DNA from: Eumeta japonica
Taxonomy: Eukaryota > Arthropoda > Insecta > Lepidoptera > Psychidae
Length of the DNA stretch: 64,000 nucleotides
Direction of reading: 5' to 3'
NCBI GenBank assembly: GCA_005406025.1
Contig: BGZK01000485.1
Span: forward strand, 186,001 to 250,000
Shown piece after piece: positions 24,301 through 37,400 of this stretch (positions within the stretch are counted from its first letter, which is position 1; every line of letters starts with the position of its first letter). Position numbers and translations under genes: made by a program. The notes below the pieces were generated by a model. That model did not search any database and was not told the origin of the DNA. It was given only the letters and a program-made list of their open reading frames with translations.

Positions 24301-26049
24301 TGTTAAACGAAATATGTCTCAGAATACCAAAATGGCAACGCATGACTGGAAAGAAAGCAATACAATGGTAAAATGTATGCCAAATTTATAAACATTATTT
24401 ATTAATAAATTACTCCACAAAATATAGGGGAAAATTATGCCTTTCATTTCTTGTCAAATACCTGCTAATGGTTATTAAGAGTAATTTAAAGAAAACAATG
24501 CAACAAAGCTCATTGCAATACGTTTCTTACACACCGAACAGTTTTTTAAAAGTGTCTAGCCAAAACCAGTAAAAAAATCAGATATTTCTGAGTAACAGTG
24601 AAACGTGTAGGCTAAAATGAGTTGAATTTAGAAAATTATGACAAGCATTAGCAAACGTTTTAAGCATCTATGACATAATCATGTTGCGCATGAAATATTT
24701 TGAAAAAATTCTACATTGTTGTTAATTATTTCGAATCACAAATAAACGTATACCGTTAAATAAAAACTAATAATAATATAAATGGCGTATCGCATTGTAG
24801 TTTATCGAAAGTTTCCATGCTTCTAAATAAGTCGTCGAAAGTTATCAAACATTTCAGAAGTACACAAACACTTAAATAAAACAAAAAACCGACTTCAAAA
24901 AAAAATTCAAAACTAATTAATATGCACTGAAATAAAAAAAAATAATTACGTATTCTTCTACAACTTAATAATTATAAAGCTCTTTTTACAATAATTAAAT
25001 CCTCCTTTATATTACCTGCTAAAAATCTCTTATCGAAACACTTTTGCAGGCTCAATGTTTCTGTAAACAGACGTTACATAAACATTATAAAATATTTAGG
25101 GCTCGAATTAATGTGAAATTTTTAATAAAATTTTAGTTCATACATATCCCATTACATAATTGTTGTGAGTATTTAATATGAAACGAAACATAGTTTATCG
25201 TCATTTTATTCATAAATTATAATTTATTTTTTTTTGTGAAAATCAGAACTAGTTATGAAAAACGTATAAGAATATTAACGCAAATGTGTTCAAATAAGGT
25301 CAAACTAAAATAAGTGATGTAAAGATTTATTCAGTGTGCGTATATATATACGCACACACATTTAGTGAAAACAATTTACATATATAAATATATTGAAAAT
25401 AAACTATTAGTAGATAATAAATAATCTTTTATCGTCTCATGAAGAATAAAACCACATAAATATTTTTAACCTCTTACAGATTGTCCTGAAAACATATCAT
25501 TATAAATTTTTAATAGATTTTAAATTATCTGTAACATTTGAAATGAAAAATGTGGAGATGTGAGAAATCAGTGAGCAGATTTGATATTTTTCAAAGGTAA
25601 ATAAATGAACAGAGATGTTTTCCAGGCTATGTTGCCGCTTTGTTCATAGGACACGCACGTTTTGTCTTCGTCTAGCTCGTACGATTGCTTACCCCAAAGT
25701 GGCAAACGTAGGCCAAATAATGCGGAAGTATATTGTGATTGCGGACATCTTTTTCATACCTACATAATTTCATATCATATCAGTCATTTCTTTCACTTTG
25801 TAAATACGTATGTGCGAACGCGCGTGCGTTCGCGCTTGTATGTGTTGTGTGTGATGTTACATCATTTAATCGTAACCCGTTTCACACTGATTATGATAGT
25901 CATTTTTTTACTAATAATAGACATTTTGTGTCCTCATAAGTGAATTGCTTCAGAAACAAGGTGACTTTCTCCTTGCATTAATAATAAGAGAAAGAAAACA
26001 TATCAATACCGTTTGGAATTTTGTTGCAAAGATCCCAAAAACAGAAGTG
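24301..26049. other. Intergenic DNA without recognisable gene
   Basis: AT-rich. Contains the perfect palindrome at 25334-25357. The stretch 25640-25960 may be 3' sequence of the minus-strand LINE next to it or an unrelated repeat. Confidence 0.45.
25334..25357. repeat. Perfect 24-bp palindrome
   Basis: Centre TATATATATA flanked on both sides by inverted GTGTGCG/CGCACAC. Confidence 0.95.
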
Positions 26050-26611
26050 TTGAGCAAAGGAGGTCGATACATACGAAATAGGTTTTTTCGTTTATTAAGG
26101 GGTAGGATAGTGTTATAATCTATATCTGAGTGTTATTTCAATACGGTATACAAAATAAATAATTGCCTAGTCGTTAACACATCGTTTGATAGAGTTTCGT
26201 TATGGGATACCTATAAGGAAGAGAGTTACTAATCTTTAAAACTGCTGTATGCTATTCGAATTAAATAAGGTTAATTTTGTGCGCACCTCCTAAAATGGTG
26301 ACGCAGTAGACAGTGAGTGACTGATACAGTGAGAAATACACAGATTTGAGTATAACTGGAGGAACTATTTGACGTAAGATTTTAAAGACGAATATCAATT
26401 TCTGGATTCTAGTAGTGAGTAATTCAGGTGTGAGGTTTAAATGTCAGATTTCTGTCAATCATAACGCTAAGGTATTTGTATGTATTTGTGGCTTGTAAGA
26501 TCGGACAAGAACAATAAGCAATTTCACAATAACGAGAGTGTGCTATTAAATTAAACGGGGAAAAAGTCAGTCTTGTATTGTACCTCGTAGTGAATACCAT
26601 GTATTGCGTCT

Positions 26612-26846
26612 CAGTGGCGGCGCTACACCACTCGTGGACGTCGGCGACATCGGGTTTGCGAGGCCTCTTTTTAATAACTTGTAGGCAAAACCTTTTTCGA
26701 GGCCTCTTTTTAATAACTTGTAGGCAAAACTTTTTGCGAGGCCTCTTTTTAATAACTTGTAGGCAAAACTTTTTTGTTTGCTAGGCCCCTTCAGGCGCGA
26801 GGCCGTCGGCGGTCGCCGACGTCGCCGACGCCTAGCGCCGCCACTG
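26612..26846. mobile_element. 235-bp hAT-like MITE inserted in the Jockey-like LINE
   Basis: Termini are CAGTGGCGGCGCTA and its inverted copy TAGCGCCGCCACTG. It is flanked by 8-bp duplications TTGCGTCT (26604-26611) and CTGCGTCT (26847-26854), one mismatch. CAG ends and 8-bp target duplications are hAT features. The interior holds three tandem 39-bp units. Removing element plus one duplication restores the LINE reading frame. Confidence 0.9.
26659..26778 (+). repeat. Three tandem 39-bp units inside the hAT-like MITE
   Basis: Units start CGAGGCCTCTTTTTAATAAC at 26659, 26698 and 26737, and end in GGCAAAACYTTTTT. They differ at only a few bases. Confidence 0.95.
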
Positions 26847-28983
26847 CTGCGTCTTATCAGTATTAGGTATCAGAACATTGTTATGTAGTCGTTTAGTGAC
26901 GATGTTCAATCCATTTTGTGCTGATAAATAAACGTCAAGCCAAGTTTTTTCACTAAACAATAATGAGGTATCAGCAGCAAAAACAATGATCTTACGTAGG
27001 CATCTTATGTAGGCATAGTTGGCACAGGTCATTAATGTAGATGAGAAAAAAGGTGGGACCTAAAATGCTCTCTTGAGGAACACCGTAGGTTATGGGAAGC
27101 TCATGACTTTGCAAATTATTGATTTTGACCAATTGAATACTCAGGTAGTCCTTAAATAATTGTAGCTGATGTCCCTTAATGCCAATGTACTTCAAATTTT
27201 TAAGGCGTAAGGGAATCGAGACTGTGTCAAAGGCTTTTTTTAAATCTAGAAAGATAGCTAAAGTTTCATTTTTGTCATTTAAATTTTTTGCTATAAAGTC
27301 TGTGAGTTTGTGAATAGTATCAGATGTAGATCTGTCATTTCGCAAACCATATTGTGAAGGAGAGAGAAGATTAAATTTTTCTTAATAATTAATTATTTTT
27401 TTGTTAATAATCCGTTCTAAGATTTTAAAAAGTGCAGATAATACGAAAATACGCCTCTAATTATTTACAGAACTTTTGTCTCCACTTTTATAAATAGGAT
27501 GAATTATAAATTTTTTTAAGGCATCAGGAAAGACTCAATTTGAAAGGGACATGTTAAATAAATAAGTTATATGTGGTACAAGGATATTCTTATGTTCTAT
27601 CAAGAAGTTTGATGACATATTATCCCAACCGACAGCGCAATCACGTTTAAGGCTAAGCATGATTGTTTTAATTTCTTCCATAGGTACCTGTGGAAAGCAT
27701 AGATATAGAATTTGGTGGAGAGCTAGACAAATCCAGGGCCTCCTTCGCCGTATCCCTCGAACTAAATTCACCTTTGGATGTTAAAGAGTGACCGACATTT
27801 GCAAAATACTCATTAATGCCATTTGTTTGATTGGAAGAGACTAGTTCAAATGCTGAGTTTTTGGGCTTACATTGATTTGTTACGTTATTGATAGCCTGCG
27901 ATAAGGTCTTATTATCGTTACCCGTTTTCTTGATTTCATTTGATTCGTCTGCTTATTTTACTTTTCGGAGAATTTTATTGCAAAATTTCCATATTTGTTG
28001 TAAATACGTTTTAAATCTTCACTCACTTAGCTTTTTTGTGTAAATTATCCCTATTCCTCATACAGTGAAGAAGGCCCGGAGTTATCTATGGTTTGAACGT
28101 TAGTTTTCGTTTGGAGGTGGTGATGGTTGTGGTGTTGGTGTTAATTTCTTGTTGAATTAGGGTTATAAAAATAGAGGTTGCAACATTAACGTCCGATTCA
28201 TTGTAAATTGTACTAAAATCGGTATTGTTGATGTCAGACGTCAGTCCCTCTGAGTTGATTCTAGATATTATTCGATTTATTGATTTGTTAATTTTGTACA
28301 TGGGAAACTAAGCATTATCGGATAATGATCAATAACAGTGGATTCAGCAACTAAGGCTTTTGTCAAAAATTTTGACTTAATGATGAAATGGTCCAGACAA
28401 GTTTTCCTATGAGCAGGTAAAGTATGTACCGGAAAAAGCCCATGAAAAACTAGTAGATTTAGATACAGCGAAGAATTTCGTTCTGCATTGTCAGGATGTA
28501 TGTCGATATTGATATATGCACAAAGTAATACATTAACAAAATAAAACGATAGCTGTGTTAAGAAGTCATTTAGAGAGTTTTAAAAATTTGCTATATTTCT
28601 CTGGACTGGTTGGTGGTCGATACATCGATACAATCGATGTACAATCATTGATATTAATTGCGAGACGATTTGCATCAGATATAGACACCTTCGTTTTGGG
28701 GGAGATTGTTAGTAGAAGAGATAATATTGTATCCATATAAGCTTGGAATATTAGACGAATGAAAAAGCCAACATTCCGTTAAAACTATCACATCCCAGTG
28801 GACCCCAATTCGTAACAAGCTCGTCATAAAACTCTGGAAATTGGATTTTATACTTCTAATACTATGAACTATGATTTTTAGATGTTATGGTGAATTCGGT
28901 ATAACAGATGACACATCTTCCAGGTTACACAATGACGCTTCAGCTACTCAGAATTTATCTATGTCCTTAAATAATTCATCCAT

Positions 28984-30917
28984 TTTTGGCTTTATATAAA
29001 ACAAGGAACAGAACTATAATTGTATACAATATAGAAAGCTTCAGACATATCAATTGTACAACGATGAAGAGAGGGATAACTGTCCAAAAAGGCATTTGAT
29101 TTGTCATTAGAGTGGTACAAAAATTGGAAATTTGTTATATAATACTTAAATACCTCAATGTTGACATCTTTACAAGTGTCCATCTAGTGATAGTAATAAT
29201 AGTAAATATAAGTTGTATTTATATAACACAGTGTTTGTGCATATGTTCAATGACGTGAATTTAGAGAATGAGAAAGTAGGTTGGTTTAATCTGCAAGTGT
29301 TTTTCACAGTTGACTGATGAGTGGGTAATTTTGTGTATAATATACGAAGCCAGTCTGTCAGTCTGAATTAGAACGGTGTGTTTAGTAATCGATGTAACAG
29401 CAATTCTTGAAAATACAATGTTTTTGAGTAGTAAAAATTCTTGACAAAATATTAATACAACTAGATAAATGGGACATACAATTTTAGAAAATAGCATAAA
29501 TATAAGACGTAAATAACATAGACATTCCTTCCTCTGCAACAGTGACAATCCTTCAACATCAATGTAATACGATGAAGAAGTCATTTCTGCTTAATACAAT
29601 TCGTGCACAGTTTTCCGGAACAATCAACCTTTTCCATTACGTTGCTTTAACGAAGGCTCTATTCTATCTCCATGAGTCTTTCAATGTGACGAGATAAATA
29701 ATGCAAAAAAGGAAGCTTTCATTTAAAAACTCCCCATAATATGTCAAATATTTTAATATTGTTTATCACTTTTAAATCGTAACGAAGCTTAATTACGATA
29801 ATTACACTGGTCAAACAAATTTTGACTTTAAAAAAGCATTCTTAAAATAGCTTTTTGATTGCTTTTCAGACGTTGAATAAAAAAATAACGATTATATTTT
29901 AAAAATAGTTTAAATAAAAATAATACAAGTTTATTCAAAAATTAACAGAAACATACTGTTCTTTTATTCACTATCAGAATTATGAAGTGGTTTTTTTCGC
30001 TACCTTCTTATATTCTGCTTATGCAACACCTCGACATACAGACCAGCAATAATCTGTCAACATTTAAATGTTCCACTTGTCCTAATGTAGTTCTCTAATA
30101 TTTGCGATGTCCTGGAAGCGCTCCGCATCTACATAGCTAAAAGCCCTACGATCCAGAGAAAATTCCAAATAAGAATGTAAAAAGTGAATTCTCAAGGACA
30201 CGTTACAACTCAGTTTTTGATATTATAATAACATATTTTCTATAAATTCAGCTTAACTAGTTGCTACTCCACTTATTTCCCAAGATTATTTGCGACAATC
30301 TTTCTAGAATCTTCCGACGCTTTTTTTTTCTTTACCTTCCAGAACAGAGTCAAAGTCATCATCTTTCAATAAATTTCATATTCGAGGACCGAGAATATGG
30401 AATTATCGAAACCTTCTTCGATCATTATTTAATCTTGATGTTTCTTGGCAAAGGTATTCAAAAAGGTAGTATTGCTTTTCCTTCTCCACGCGGATAATTT
30501 TGCACAATTTATTTAATTGTGTATATAATGTTTGCAGTAAATAAAACAGAAAAATTGTATTTGCGAGGAAATTGGACAAATATATACCAATGTGTGGCTT
30601 TATTATTTATGTTTTCATATGTATAAATAAATATCATACATAAATTACATTGGTATTGCTCGATGTTTTCCAAATTTTTCATGAGATAATAATAAAAGAC
30701 TTAGCAACGGAAAGAGTGATTTACTATATACTTATGCGTATGTTTAGCATTGCTAAAAATAAATATTTAGATACATAATGTAGCGAGTAAAGTGTATTTG
30801 TAATTACATCCATTGGGAGCGATTCCAGAGGGGCAATGGATGCATTAACCAAACAAACGATTGTAGCATTTTTTGTTATACATATTATGATGAAACTCGT
30901 GCATATATAAAATTTAT
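28984..30917. other. Intergenic DNA between the LINE relic and receptor gene 1
   Basis: Open frames on the minus strand at 28992-29183 and 29261-29584 could be 5' parts (ORF1 or UTR) of the Jockey-like element, but I recognise no motif in them. Nothing else stands out. Confidence 0.45.
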
Positions 30918-30977
30918 ACTTTAATGATAAATGAGCGACTCTTAAATATAGAAGAGTCGCTTGTTTATCATTAAAGT
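30918..30977. repeat. 60-bp imperfect hairpin upstream of Methuselah-like 1
   Basis: Arms ACTTTAATGATAAA + TGAGCGACTCTT and AAGAGTCGC + TTGTTTATCATTAAAGT pair over about 25 bp with two mismatches around a short AT-rich loop. It ends 165 bp before the receptor's ATG. It could be a transposon remnant, a small-RNA precursor or part of the 5' region. Confidence 0.9.
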
Positions 30978-31079
30978 AACTGATAAATGTGCAAAACTCG
31001 TTAGACGTTGAACTCGCGATAAACTTTGGAAATGAATAAGTAACCGTTTATTTGTTTAACGATATACGTATAAAGTTGT

Positions 31080-31142
31080 TCGCGAGGACACGTCGTACGA
31101 CAGTGCATAGCGCAAACAGCGTGAGCCAGTTCAGGCGGCGAT
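31080..31142 (+). promoter_or_regulatory. Probable 5' UTR/promoter edge of Methuselah-like 1
   Basis: A GC-rich stretch (GTTCGCGAGGACACGTCG, then GAGCCAGTTCAGGCGGCG) ends directly at the ATG, in contrast to AT-rich DNA further upstream. No TATA box was seen. Start-site position is inferred only. Confidence 0.35.
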
Positions 31143-31478
31143 ATGTTTTACGCGTTCTTATTTTTTAATTTGTCCCTGATTTTGGGCGTCACTTCGAGCC
31201 CACTTGCCGACGGACGTAATTTCTACGGCAATGATAAACCTCACGTAACGAAGTGTTGCCACAACGACGAAATCGTAAAAGCAGGCGGAGGAGCGAAGTC
31301 TTGTGTCCCACACGAAGATGTTTTGGATTATTCCACCATACCTGTCTATAGTATAGGGTTGGAACCGACGCGGAAACTGATCGGTGTCGACATCCCCGCG
31401 GCCAAGTTCTGGGATCTGAGCGATAAGAGGGCATTAAATTTGAAGGTTTTACCGGAGTTGAATCATTATCTGACGGAG
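31143..31478 (+). CDS. Methuselah-like 1, exon 1 (signal peptide and first ectodomain part)
   Basis: 112 codons ending YLTE before donor GTATGT, phase 0. MFYAFLFFNLSLILGV is a signal peptide. The ectodomain holds VTKCCHNDEIV and SCVP, matching the conserved Cys pair of the family, then a charged stretch (KVLPELNHYLTE). The ATG is the first one in a GC-rich patch that also contains the probable 5' UTR. Confidence 0.85.
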
Positions 31479-34400
31479 GTATGTTCGATGCAGAGGCGCT
31501 CTGCTGCTGTTGTCTCTAATTATATCTCGTTACATTACTAATTTTGTAACTTATTGGAAATTTTCCTTTAATTTTTATTTATCGAAATTCACAGGTTGGG
31601 TACTGAAGGAAAAATCGACTAACTTTATTCGGGATGGGGTGGACGTAGTTTATTTTTGGTTAATTTATTAAATTAAGTCCAGCTATCGATTTTACCACAC
31701 AGATACCGCACTCTCACAGAATGAGACGTGAAGTAGCAGCTTACGCTGATTTTTCCTCCGGTGAGTGAGACGTCCGGTGGTCCACTCTTCTCTCCATCAG
31801 ATATCTCATTCCTTCCTAACATTTACGGTGTATTAATCGCCCCTCCATCAGATATTCTGTTCCTTCCCAAAAGGCTGACAACGCACTGCTTTGCGGCCGT
31901 CACGGGAGGTGGTAATCATCTGCTCTCTGGTCGATCACATGCAGGTTTTCTCTTTAGAATTAGTTCTAGCTAATTGTTGTAGATCTTTTTTATAGAAAAA
32001 TCTACGTTTCCTGCAAATATTTATGAGTACAAATCGATATATTTTTATAAGTTTGCTATCTTACATTTTCTAGCGGTCTAATCAATTTGTCTTCAAAATT
32101 TTACGTTAATAATAAATTAAATATTCTACGTTTGATTGCATTAAAAATTTTGTATATTTCTTAAATATGTCATACGATATAAATCACGGAAACTATTGCA
32201 GTCTTCACAGAGTGCGGGAAGCATGTTTGTTTCTAATGGAGCACAATAAAATTCGATACATTCTATAATAGATCTATAATTCCTAGTCTATGGTAGTATT
32301 GTAGGTCTACCCTCTACTGTCGACTTTTTCATCTTATTTCGACGTAATTTATGAGACCACACTCTACTTAACCGCTCTACTTAGTTATTTAATATAACTG
32401 GTTAAGAGTGAAATGCGACTATTAGGTTAAGGTTCCTCTTCTGATTTTCATGTCAATATCTCGGTTCAGTCCTTAATTTCGATTCTGTTTTCATTTCTTT
32501 CCGTTTTCATTTCTGATTCCGATTTTGATTCTGATTCCGGTCTCAGCTAGGATTACGGCATTTATTATCGTCTTACTTTAGTTTTGATGCCGCTTTCACT
32601 ACTGACGCCGATTTCGTGTAATTATCGGTTTCAATTTCGATATTGGTTCCGTTTTTCTTTCTGCTTCCGATGCCAAAATCCCATCAAGTTCCGATCTTGG
32701 TTTTTATCTCATTAACGATGTTATAAGTGACTTACGTTGATGGATTCAAATTAATTTAATATGAATGAAAGAAAAAAGAATGTTGAACATATAATGTTTC
32801 GCGTTTAATTATTTATAGCTTACTACCTTCCGCTTGTGGCTTCGCCAGCGTGGAATGAGGTCTGTAAAGTTTTTATTCCAACTCAAGCCCCTCCATAATT
32901 TTCTGGTCCACCCCCTCTCCAGCCTCTCCCTTCAGGGGTATATTTTTCAATAAGTTAGCACATCGTGATCAGAAGGTTCTTATTTTCTTTCCCTTCGACG
33001 CCGGCAATTATTATAGTTGCCTTATAACTTTTCGGAATATATATTTAAATGAGGATAATGTCTTTCTCTGATCCCTGATTTATATGAAATAAAGCTTATA
33101 TTCTGCACCAAACTAATCTCTATCTGTCCATGAAAACAGCATCATAATCCATCCATAATTCAGTAACTTCAAAGGTGTGCACATACAGACAGACAGAAAA
33201 TTTAAAAACTGTTTTCTATTATATTACCTTTTTTCTTAAACTCCCTTTTCCATTTTTCATACATACCTTTATTGTATAAATACACCGGGATCTACTATTT
33301 TATTATACTTACAGACAATTTACTTAAAAAAAAACCACCTTATACAAACGTATATATTTACCGTAAGGCATTCTATTAACTTTTTACTAGAACGAGAAAG
33401 AAGGTAGAGAAAAGTGGTAATTACCAACTAAGATTAAATACTTTATTAATATTGGTCAGTAGTGATGGTTTTGGCCAGTTTTAAACATTTGGAGGTCTAC
33501 TTAATCAGTACCTATTTTATTTAAGAATAAGTTAGAAATCAATTCGTTCACCTTATATTATTATAACTATACTAGAAGCGTTATAAAATAGATTTTCGGG
33601 GGTTAAAATAATAGTAATACAGAAGTCATACCACTGGATGAGCAGTTATTTAAGTAACTTTTTTTTTTTTTAGTTTCTGTAAATGATAAACGATTTTCGA
33701 AATGGACTTTGAAAATTTTCAAATTGGGCAAATTGAGCATTCTACTTTCTAGTGGGATGATTCGATGTTGTAACTTAAATATGTTACTGGATGAACAAAC
33801 CTGATATTTGGACAACTGAAGTGAAATTATTACTCGTAATTATATAATATAACATTATATTTATGTATAATAGCGTTTCTTTAATCGGAATAGAATCCAT
33901 TTCGAGAACAAGCATCTAACACTTTTTTGTCATTCATCGATCTATCCAGATAGGCCCGCAGATCAAATCAAACGGTCTCACAAAATCAATATGATCTGTT
34001 AAATTAGATCGATTTTGTATGGATCAGTCGCGAGTACTCGACACTTTCCGACGTGTTCTCCAGCAAAAAAAAAAAAAAAACAAAAAGGGCCCATTTGTCG
34101 CCTCGTGCTGATGGGCGCTCAATCAGCGACTCTAAACACCTAAAAACACACTGAGCGCCTTAAAGTGCACGTGTACATGTTTTTTTCCATGGTTTTTCGG
34201 CAGGAAGGGCACATGTACATCGATGTTTGAATTAAATCGTTTTATAACAAAATTGAACTGATTTTGCTAAATAATTTTATGTGAGTTATCTAATATGAAT
34301 TATTTTCTACAGGAAGGTAAGCTTTACGTCGAATCACCCAACGATTACAAAAGATGGTACGTGTTCAACAATACGGAATACTGCTTCGATTTCGTGACGA

Positions 34401-37400
34401 CCGGAGTAAGCAAGGAAACCTCTCTGACGCCTAACTGGTGGGTGGTATTCGATGAGAACACTCCACCGATGAAGGAGCACCTTTGGATAACACCTGCAGG
34501 TAAAAGGATTAATTTATCTGTTTTTAAATTTATCGATTTCTTATATCGATTCATTATAATAATATTCTCATCTTATTATTATAATGCTAACTTGCGCCCG
34601 CGACTCCACCCGTGTGAAATCGCATGAATCCTTTCATCCTTCACATAGACCGATCACCCTGTCAATCATAATCCCGATCTTATTTCTGCTATCGATTCCA
34701 ATCCTGTCCCCGCTTTTGAATCCTATCTGTTCTAGATCTAGACTCCGGTTCTGTTCAAAATATATATAATGTTAAAATAATTGCAGCGAAATTAGATAAA
34801 AATTATTCTATATCATACATGTTACTCTGGGATAGGATAGGGCGGGACTAATAGTCTCAATTTCCAATCCAAAGCCCATAAGTCCTAAAGTTAAGTATTT
34901 ACCGTCAGCATAAATGGCTGTAAAAATCTTAACGCAAATCAGTTTAACACTTTAAGAAAACAACAATTTGATAACTCATTTAATTTGCTAACTATTCAGC
35001 ACAAAATACAAAATGAAATTCTGTACTTTTTGCCCCTCTCACGGGGTTAAAAGTTATGGTCAATTAAGGGTAGATAAAAATGGGTTACATGTACGGTTGA
35101 GCCATGCTGTGGTCAACTTGGTCAAAATGGGGTAGATCGACCAGTGAAATGCCACATTCTCACAAAATGCAGACGTGAAGTAACAGCTTCTACTGTGTGT
35201 TTCGTCTAGTGAGTGAGAGTTTTCGTGGCCCACTCTCTCCATTACCCCATTTTCTCCTCCATCGCCCTCTTTCCTTCACTCCGTTCTCTTTTTATCACAT
35301 ATTTTATTCCTATTCGTCGATGTCGACAACGAACTGATTCTGGAGATGCTAGTGTTCATGAGCAGCGGTGACCGCATCATACTTGCTGGTGGTCCGCATG
35401 GTCTTTTACCCCTCTAAAATACTATAAAAAATATTGAACCTATTGTTCTTTGCACTTGCTATTTGAATAAAATTCGCATCATATAAAACACTTGATTAGG
35501 GGAAGGTGAACGGGTCTTTTCTTTCAAAATTTTTTTCATTGGGGTCGTTTTTAGGGTTCCAAGCCAAAAAGGCAAAAACGGAACCCTTACAGTTTCTTCA
35601 TGTCTGTCGGTCCGTCCGCATGTCATAAGTATTTTACTCAAAAATTACAAGATATATATTGATAAAATTAATAGTGTATGTTTTTTGTATAAGCCGCTAC
35701 TTAGTTTACTAGTTAAATTACAAAAGTAAATATTTCTAGAGGGCACTCCATACATGTTACAGAAGCTGATAATTTTAGCAAACGTCAACATTAGTACATT
35801 TTTCGACAGATCTTTTAAAACATTTCAAGCTTTCCAAAAATTTTTTTAAATTAAAAAACTGTTTTCGGAAATTTTTGCCTTGAAAGTAGCATAAATTGAG
35901 CCTCCCTTATTTTTTAAATTGTAAGTCTAAAAAATATGAAAAAAAATTACGAAGATAACGCTTAATAAATAATTTCAATGAAAATTGTTTTGAACATGAT
36001 CGGATAATATATCGTTTATAAGTATTTGCTAAAAAACTGCGTTTCTCAACAAAAGGACATAAGTGCCATGATACGCCCTTTTGCTGGCGCTTTTTAGTTT
36101 GTATTATTTCTTAGAGTAACAGTTGACATATTTACGTGTTATTCTAGTTACAGACGACTAAAGTGTTTATACGCGGGAAACAATGAAAATTGTGTAACAA
36201 CGTAATCTTTTCATCTGTAGTCATTGGTATATAATTAAGAGAAGATGCAGTCTCGCGTTAAAAAATGGCCGCAGTAAATGAGTGTTAAAACAGGCAGTTT
36301 AGCACTCATTGCATTTAGTGTAGTTTAGTCGCACCTAACGTTACGACGTCGAAATGTTCTGTTAAAAAATGCAAAAATAACACATAAAAAGCTACGAAAA
36401 AGGATGGTATTTTCTCAGGCCAGTCCTTTCTTTGATTTTAATTATTTTTAATTTTGCACTTTTGTATCATGTTTAATCAAAATATTTATTAAGTTTTTAT
36501 ACGTCTGGTTTTCCGAAATAATGTGAAGAACTATAGGACAGATTTCGCTTAAGGTGTCGATTAAACGTTCTCGTTAACTTGTAAAGAATTATTTGATATA
36601 CTTTTTAAGCTCTTTCTTTTGGATAGTCGTTATTAGATTGTTAATATCGTGCTAATACTCCTTAATAAAAATAAAAGTATTTCTCCTCAATAGATATAAA
36701 CTTTTTACTATAAAAAAAATCATACTTTTAACACGAACTGGAGCATGCATAGCGTATAAATTTCACTTTTCATTGAGAAGATATCAAACATCCGTAAAAC
36801 AGGGAAATTATAAAACGCTATAATGTAAGCAATTAAACGAATCATTCGAAGAATTAAATTGTGTTTTTCCGTCAGATTGACGGGAAAACACGTCACAATC
36901 TCTTACAGTACATTTAAATTGATACGGGAGTGCGATAAACTGAACTGTCAACAACGACACGCGATTGACTAATTATAGATTTGACATTTACTGACTTATT
37001 TATTTCTTCATTGCAGTTGTCATATAACACTTACCTACTGAACGACAATCATTCGTCGCTCAATTTTGACAAGAGTATGCATATAGGTGTTTTGTATTTT
37101 ATTTATATTGTCTTGCAAAGTGATGTCAATTTGTATCTTAAGATGCTGTAAAAGTAGAAAATATAAATCGATTGAAACTTTTTTTTTAAGTATATTTACT
37201 CATTTTTTTTTCAATAATTTTCTACCGTTATATTTGTGGAACAATCACAGAAAAAAATTGTTATGCCATTTTTAAGCAAATATCAAAATAAATGAATTAA
37301 TGAAGATAGTCGTATAATTTGACCCGTAATAAGTTATAATAATTATTATTACTTTTTTCGTGAATTGTTCCCATGCATTTTTATTGAATATTCATATTAC

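Larger units (their letters stand above)
26050..28983 (-). pseudogene. Decayed Jockey-like non-LTR retrotransposon (endonuclease + reverse transcriptase)
   Basis: Read on the minus strand the order is endonuclease then reverse transcriptase. The start is MDELFKDIDKF near 28983, followed by an endonuclease with VIVLTECWL (about 28780), SMYRPPTSPE (about 28610) and DHYPIML (about 28330). A linker with WITPGL leads to the RT: CAVGWDNMSSNFLIEHKN (27600), DLKKAFDTVS (27215) and GVPQESILGP (27070). The catalytic FADD is now FAAD (26970), so the enzyme would be inactive even without the frame breaks. After a MITE interruption the RT frame resumes (TNTYKYLSVMIDRNLTF, then YFSLYQSLTVY) to about 26050. 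Such elements copy themselves through RNA. I call it Jockey-like from motif style; the clade is not certain. Confidence 0.88.
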
